The position numbers and the translations under genes were made by a program. Positions 59,719 to 64,000 of a stretch of 64,000 nt of DNA are shown in pieces; the first letter of the stretch is position 1, and every line of letters starts with the position of its first letter. The stretch lies in the NCBI RefSeq assembly GCF_018390575.1, contig NZ_JAHBCJ010000010.1, forward strand, positions 1 to 64,000. Direction: 5' to 3'. This DNA comes from Bhargavaea massiliensis. Lineage in GTDB: Bacteria; Bacillota; Bacilli; Bacillales_A; Planococcaceae. The notes under the pieces were generated by a model. It was not told where the DNA came from, did no database searches, and saw only the letters and a list, made by a program, of their open reading frames with translations.

Positions 59719-61380
59719 ATGGGCAGGATACAACTCAGTTTGATGGAACGGGTGCTCGCGGACGGGCTTGGTGAAATGCTGTTCATCATGAAAGCCGGCC
59801 GGAGCGGTGAATTCGTGTATGTATGGTTCAACCGGAAAGTAAGGGAAGAGCTCGGATTTGGCGATGAGCATATCGGCAGGACGATCAGTGAGGTTTTCGG
59901 CAAAGAGATTGGAGAGAAGATGGTAAAGCGCTACATAGAAGTTGTGCAAAGCAGCGGACAGGCGGTTTATGAGGATGCGTACATCGATTCGGATGGCGGA
60001 AAGCGGTATTCGGAAGTCATGCTCACGCCTCTGCTTGATGAAGGGGAGGCCCCCTATGTTGTCGCACTTGTCAAAGACATCACCGGCCGGAAGCAAAACG
60101 AATTGATGCGCCGGGAAATCATTCATCGTCTGGAAGAGAGCACTTCCCGCTTCCGGGCGCTTTTTGAAGACAACGGCGATGCTGTCCTGGAGCTTGACCC
60201 GTCGGGACAGGTCACAGGGGCGAACCCTGCTGCTCTCCGGTTGTTTGTGGTATCAGGCGAAGCCCTCCACGGAAGACCGTTTTCGAACCTTGTTTCGGAC
60301 CAATCCCGCAGTCTTGCGGAGGCTGCTTTCTCCCTGGCCGCGGAAGGTAATTTGCAGGATGTCCGTATCGACGTTCAGCCGGAGAATGGACAGCCTGTCG
60401 GATGCCTCCTGAAATTCACCCCCGTCGCACCTGCCGGCAAGCCGATCGGCTATTACGCAAACCTGAAGGAAATGCGTGAACTTGATAAATTGGCCCATCT
60501 TTATATGGAAAGCCAGAACCAATTTAAGATCATCACAGAAAGTGTGAGTGACGTCATTGTCACGATCGACGGCAGTTGGCGGTTGTTATATGCCTCACCA
60601 TCCACAAGGGCCCAATACGGCTATGACCCGGCAGTTGTTATCGGGAAAGAGACTGGAGACCTTGTCCACCCTGATGACTTCCCGGACCTGGTCAGAGGAT
60701 ACGAGGAGATTCTCGAAGGCCGTCACGTTTTTCAGATCCGTCTCAGGGTTCTCCATCGAAATGGGGGCTGGATCTGGTCCGAGCTGAACGCTTCCGCTGT
60801 ACGGGGGCCGCACGGGGAATTTCAGCATATGGTGGTTGTCGTCAGGGATATCAGCCGGCAGAAGGCGGAGGAAGAGCGCCTCGAACATTATGCCTACCAC
60901 GACCAGCTGACCGGCCTGCCGAACCGCCGGCTGTTCCTGAACCGCCTGGCGGACCGGATCGCCGAGTATAAAAAGACCGGGAAGCGGTTCGCCGTCGCCC
61001 TGATGGATCTGGACCGTTTTAAAGCGGTCAACGACAAATGGGGCCACAACGTCGGTGATGATGTCATCCGGGCGTTTAGCCACCGGATTGAAAGTGCGGC
61101 GGACCATGTGCTGGCCGCCCGCTTCGGTGGGGATGAATTCGTCATCCTCATCACAGACTGCACGACCCGCGAGGAAGCCGAAACGCTTGCCTGCCGGATC
61201 GTCGCCGCGCTCAGGGAACCGATTGTCGCCGGCGGACACGTCATCCCCATCAGCACAAGCATCGGCATCGCTTTTGCCGGTCCGGGCCGGCTATCCACAG
61301 ATGCCCTCCTGAAACTTGCTGACCGCGCGATGTATGACGCGAAGCAGGAAGGCCCGAACCGTTACCGGATAGTGGAGTGA
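59719..61380 (+). CDS. Multi-PAS diguanylate cyclase
   Basis: The 553-residue cytoplasmic protein has three PAS domains (about 10-125, 140-255 and 265-380) and a C-terminal GGDEF domain (about 385-553). The signature RFGGDEF (470-474) is intact. The Mg-binding MDLDRFKAVND and a C-terminal ADRAMYDAKQEG also fit an active cyclase. I see no RxxD inhibitory site at the usual place, so feedback by c-di-GMP may be absent. ATG 59719 follows GGGGG at 7 nt. Signal unknown. Confidence 0.9.
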   Translation: MGRIQLSLMERVLADGLGEMLFIMKAGRSGEFVYVWFNRKVREELGFGDEHIGRTISEVFGKEIGEKMVKRYIEVVQSSGQAVYEDAYIDSDGGKRYSEVMLTPLLDEGEAPYVVALVKDITGRKQNELMRREIIHRLEESTSRFRALFEDNGDAVLELDPSGQVTGANPAALRLFVVSGEALHGRPFSNLVSDQSRSLAEAAFSLAAEGNLQDVRIDVQPENGQPVGCLLKFTPVAPAGKPIGYYANLKEMRELDKLAHLYMESQNQFKIITESVSDVIVTIDGSWRLLYASPSTRAQYGYDPAVVIGKETGDLVHPDDFPDLVRGYEEILEGRHVFQIRLRVLHRNGGWIWSELNASAVRGPHGEFQHMVVVVRDISRQKAEEERLEHYAYHDQLTGLPNRRLFLNRLADRIAEYKKTGKRFAVALMDLDRFKAVNDKWGHNVGDDVIRAFSHRIESAADHVLAARFGGDEFVILITDCTTREEAETLACRIVAALREPIVAGGHVIPISTSIGIAFAGPGRLSTDALLKLADRAMYDAKQEGPNRYRIVE

Positions 61381-61399
61381 CAAAGTCCCGTCAATAGCG

Positions 61400-61437
61400 A
61401 AACCGCCTTTGGATCCCTGATCCGAAGGCGGTTTTTC
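61400..61437. terminator. Terminator between the cyclase and MFS genes
   Basis: A stem AAACCGCCTT with AAGGCGGTTT and a T run lie between convergent genes. Confidence 0.88.
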
Positions 61438-61441
61438 CAAA

Positions 61442-62611
61442 TTATGATACAGCGGTTTCGCGCAGCGATTTGTCCGACTTCCGGTAGAGGAAAATCAGCC
61501 CAACCGATAACACGGCAAGTGCAGCCGAAATCCAGTAGACACCGTCCGGCATCTGTGTGAACAGCCAGGCGAAAAGGAGCGGACCCGCGATGCGCCCCAC
61601 GTTGTCCATTGAATAGCTCATGCCTGCAGCGGTCCCGTAGCGCCCGCCGGATTCCTTTGTCGTAAGTGACACGAGGACCGTGCGCACAAGGGCATTTCCT
61701 GCTGTGAACACGCAGAGGGAAAGGCCCGCCCAGAACAGGCTGCCGGTAAACACCATAAGGGCAAGCCCGGCTGCGGTCACGAGCTGGGCAATCAGGATGA
61801 CCTTTGTCTCCATGCCGTTTTTCACCCGGCGGACGACACCGCCCTGGATGGCCGCATCGACCAGTCCGCTAAAGAGAAACAAGTAGCCGATCTGTTTTGG
61901 TGTAATTTCAATTTTGTGCATCTGGAACAGCTGGAACGTCGCCTCGATTCCAGCCAGGAGGAACGTCACCATGAACGACATGAGGAACAGGTAGCGGACC
62001 CGGTATCCCCACATCTTGCCGGCCCCTTCGGGAACAATCGAGCGCTTATTCGCTTGCCCTTTGCGTTCCGGCTCCTTCAGGACAATCATGGCGTAAACGA
62101 GCAGGATGAGGACAAGCGTGCCGGACGCGGTGAACGGAAGCGACAGGCGGATGTCGCCAAGAATGCCGCCGATCGCCGGGCCGAAAATAAAGCCGAGCCC
62201 GATCGACATGCCGAGAAGACCCATGTACTTGTTCCGGTTTTCTTCATCAGTCAGGTCGGCGACAAAGCCGGTGACCGCGGTGTACAGTGCGCCAGAGAAC
62301 AGCCCGCCGATTACGCGGGACACATACATCATTGCAAGAGAATCGGTGAACGCCGCAAACAGGAAAAAGCTCAGGCTGAATCCGGCGAGTCCGATCGCGA
62401 TCAGTTTCTTCCGGCCTGTCCGGTCGGAATAGGCTCCCCAAAGCGGCGCGGTAAAGAACGATGCCAGCGCATAGACAGTCAGAAGCCCGCCGACATGCAT
62501 CTCATTGAAGCCTTGCGCCACCACGACCTCAGGCAGCACAGGGATGATGATCCCGAACCCTAAATAAACGAGAAATTGGACCGACATCAGGAGGAGAATT
62601 GACTTTTGCAT
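61442..62611 (-). CDS. MFS drug transporter (DHA1, TetA/YqjV-like)
   Basis: The 389-residue twelve-helix antiporter has motif A GAYSDRTGRKKL between helices 2 and 3 and motif C GLGFIFGPAIGGILGD in helix 5, the marks of drug/H+ antiporters. The start QFLVYLGFGIIIPVLPEVV is typical of the TetA(B)/NorA-like group. GGCAGG precedes ATG 62611. The drug range is unknown. Confidence 0.9.
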   Translation of the reverse strand: MQKSILLLMSVQFLVYLGFGIIIPVLPEVVVAQGFNEMHVGGLLTVYALASFFTAPLWGAYSDRTGRKKLIAIGLAGFSLSFFLFAAFTDSLAMMYVSRVIGGLFSGALYTAVTGFVADLTDEENRNKYMGLLGMSIGLGFIFGPAIGGILGDIRLSLPFTASGTLVLILLVYAMIVLKEPERKGQANKRSIVPEGAGKMWGYRVRYLFLMSFMVTFLLAGIEATFQLFQMHKIEITPKQIGYLFLFSGLVDAAIQGGVVRRVKNGMETKVILIAQLVTAAGLALMVFTGSLFWAGLSLCVFTAGNALVRTVLVSLTTKESGGRYGTAAGMSYSMDNVGRIAGPLLFAWLFTQMPDGVYWISAALAVLSVGLIFLYRKSDKSLRETAVS

Positions 62612-62796
62612 TAAAAAGACCTGCCTTCAAGAAAACATATAATGCCTTCATTCTACTCCGGGGAGAGGGGAAGTGACAAATGCAGACGGTATTTGGGGCA
62701 GCGACGAAATTTTTAACATTTGGAACTAAAGGACGGCATGGATTTTCGTACGCGAACCTCTTGGATTCGCGCGCAAAGTCCCCTTTCTCCTCACAA

Positions 62797-62826
62797 TTAA
62801 AGCCGCCCTCCAGCCAAGAGAGCGGC
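62797..62826 (-). terminator. Terminator of copA
   Basis: On the minus strand GCCGCTCTC pairs with GAGGGCGGC (one G-U pair), followed by TTTAATTG, 13 nt beyond the gene end. Confidence 0.8.
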
Positions 62827-62838
62827 ATCACACCTTTA

Positions 62839-64000
62839 TCAATTCCTTAACTTCACGCGCTGCAGCCTGAGTGCATTCAGGACGACCGATACCGAGCTGA
62901 ACGCCATCGCGGCGCCGGCGACCCATGGGGCGAGGAATCCTGCGGCGGCGATCGGGATGCCGACGGAGTTGTAGGCAAGTGCCCAGAACAGGTTCTGTTT
63001 GATGTTGCGTACGGTCAGTTGGCTCATGCGGAGCGTGTCGGAGACCCGCTTCAGGTCGCCGTGCATGAGAGTGACATCCGCTGCCTCCATCGCGATGGCG
63101 GTGCCGGTGCCCATTGCCATGCCGATATCGGCGGTGGCCAGTGCCGGAGCGTCGTTGATGCCGTCGCCGACCATGGCGACTTTCCGGCCTTTTTCCTGAA
63201 GTTCTTTGACGACGGCCGCTTTTTTCTCGGGGAGGACGCCGGCGATGACATGGTCGATGCCGGCTGTGCGGGCGATCGCTTCCGCTGTGCGCGGCTGGTC
63301 GCCGGTCAGCATGATGACGTCGATGCCGGATTCCTTCAGTTCCCGCACGGCTTCCGCGGAAGTGTCCTTCAGTGTGTCGGCGACTGCAATGACAGCAGCG
63401 TGTTGCCCGTCCGCTGCCATGAACATGACGGTCTTGCCTTCGTCTTCAAGCGCACCGATATCGGCAATTGACGGGTCAACCGGAATGCCGCGGTCTTCCA
63501 GCAGCTTCCGGTTGCCGAGAAGAATGTCGCTGTCACCGACTCGGACCCCGATTCCGTGTCCGGGGATCGCGGAGAAGCCGGTGGCCTGTGGCAGGGCGGA
63601 CGTACGCTCTTCGCCGAATGCAGTGATGGCGGCTGCGACCGGGTGCTCCGATTCTTTCTCGGCCGCGGCAGCGGCCCGGATAAGCTCTTCGTAATCCATG
63701 CCGTCCGCCGTGAGAAAGTCGGTCACTTCCGGTTTGCCTTTAGTCACGGTGCCCGTCTTGTCGAGGACGACGGTGTCGATATGTTTCGTCCCCTCAATGG
63801 CTTCCGCTGTCTTGAACAATATGCCCTGTTCGGCGGAGCGGCCGGAACCGGCCATGATTGATGTCGGTGTCGCAAGACCCAGCGCGCAAGGGCAGGCGAT
63901 GACGAGAACGGCGATCATGCTTTCCAGCGACTGGGCGAAGTTGCCCGGGTCAACAATCAAATACCAGACGAGGAATGTGACGGCGGCGATGCCGACGACG
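62839..64000 (-). CDS. copA: Copper-exporting P1B-type ATPase, C-terminal part
   Basis: This is the 3' part of a copper P-type ATPase; the reading frame runs on through the window edge. Visible are the metal site CPC in IACPCALGLATPTS, the phosphorylation motif DKTGTVTKG, the HP motif in SEHPVAAAI, the nucleotide-domain GxG in GHGIGVRVG, GDGINDAPALA, and the last two helices with NxxxxYNS and MAFSSVSVVLNALRL, typical of Cu(I) transporters. The N-terminal metal-binding domains and promoter lie outside the window. Confidence 0.95.
   Translation of the reverse strand, partial: VVGIAAVTFLVWYLIVDPGNFAQSLESMIAVLVIACPCALGLATPTSIMAGSGRSAEQGILFKTAEAIEGTKHIDTVVLDKTGTVTKGKPEVTDFLTADGMDYEELIRAAAAAEKESEHPVAAAITAFGEERTSALPQATGFSAIPGHGIGVRVGDSDILLGNRKLLEDRGIPVDPSIADIGALEDEGKTVMFMAADGQHAAVIAVADTLKDTSAEAVRELKESGIDVIMLTGDQPRTAEAIARTAGIDHVIAGVLPEKKAAVVKELQEKGRKVAMVGDGINDAPALATADIGMAMGTGTAIAMEAADVTLMHGDLKRVSDTLRMSQLTVRNIKQNLFWALAYNSVGIPIAAAGFLAPWVAGAAMAFSSVSVVLNALRLQRVKLRN

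Overview
The window looks like chromosomal DNA from a fairly GC-rich member of the Bacillales. Evidence: strong AAGGAGG-type ribosome binding sites, frequent TTG and GTG starts, many U-tailed hairpin terminators, and a gene set that reads like Bacillus subtilis homologues (yclNOPQ, yfkM, yhfW, nsrR/hmp, mrpABCDEFG, mntR, ypuA, mhqO-like, tcyP). The GC content and gene mix would suit Planococcaceae such as Bhargavaea, but that placement is a guess. I see no rRNA, tRNA, CRISPR array, phage gene or transposase.

Layout. 0-4 kb: a YraQ-type permease, an ABC exporter and a lipoprotein. 4.2-8.1 kb: a Fur-controlled siderophore uptake operon (yclNOPQ). 8.2-16.8 kb: a PAP2 phosphatase, a uracil-DNA-glycosylase-like protein without Fe-S cysteines, a PAS-GADEF-EAL protein, zupT, niaP, an SGNH hydrolase/MazG pair, a methyladenine glycosylase and yfkM. 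17.0-19.1 kb: arsRBC. 20.2-23.1 kb: hmp divergent from its regulator nsrR, then ppaC. 23-29 kb: YitT, YhfW, a DsbA-like protein, YceI, murB and a Usp protein. 29.2-35.1 kb: a complete seven-gene Mrp Na+/H+ antiporter operon. 35-43.9 kb: a penicillin-acylase-type Ntn hydrolase, DmpA peptidase, UspA, a double GNAT protein with a structured leader, mntR-cvfB and ypuA. 44-53.5 kb: an mhqO-like dioxygenase with an MhqR-type operator, several GNAT enzymes, a lipid kinase, an AraC regulator, a YidC lipoprotein and a VanY-type peptidase. 53.5-64 kb: cardiolipin synthase, tcyP, a TPR-type regulator facing a short ORF and an MFS exporter, a diguanylate cyclase, another MFS pump and the 3' part of copA.

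Themes. Metal and oxidative or nitrosative stress handling is prominent (Fur, NsrR, MntR, ArsR and MhqR-like sites, ZupT, CopA). Envelope and ion homeostasis form a second theme (Mrp, Cls, YidC, VanY, MurB). Two c-di-GMP proteins are present.

Two things are least explained by known genes. First, several intergenic spacers carry short degenerate tandem arrays with a strict 20- or 21-bp period. The same core phrase recurs in arrays tens of kilobases apart (1-160 with 37521-37720; 20196-20237 with 41233-41290). Second, at 56.6-59.6 kb a TPR/HTH regulator shares three copies of a 7-3-7 palindrome (GTTTAAT-N3-ATTAAAC) with a 58-codon ORF and an MFS gene. The short ORF resembles the start of the MFS protein, so the locus is either a compact regulatory/peptide module or the trace of a local duplication.
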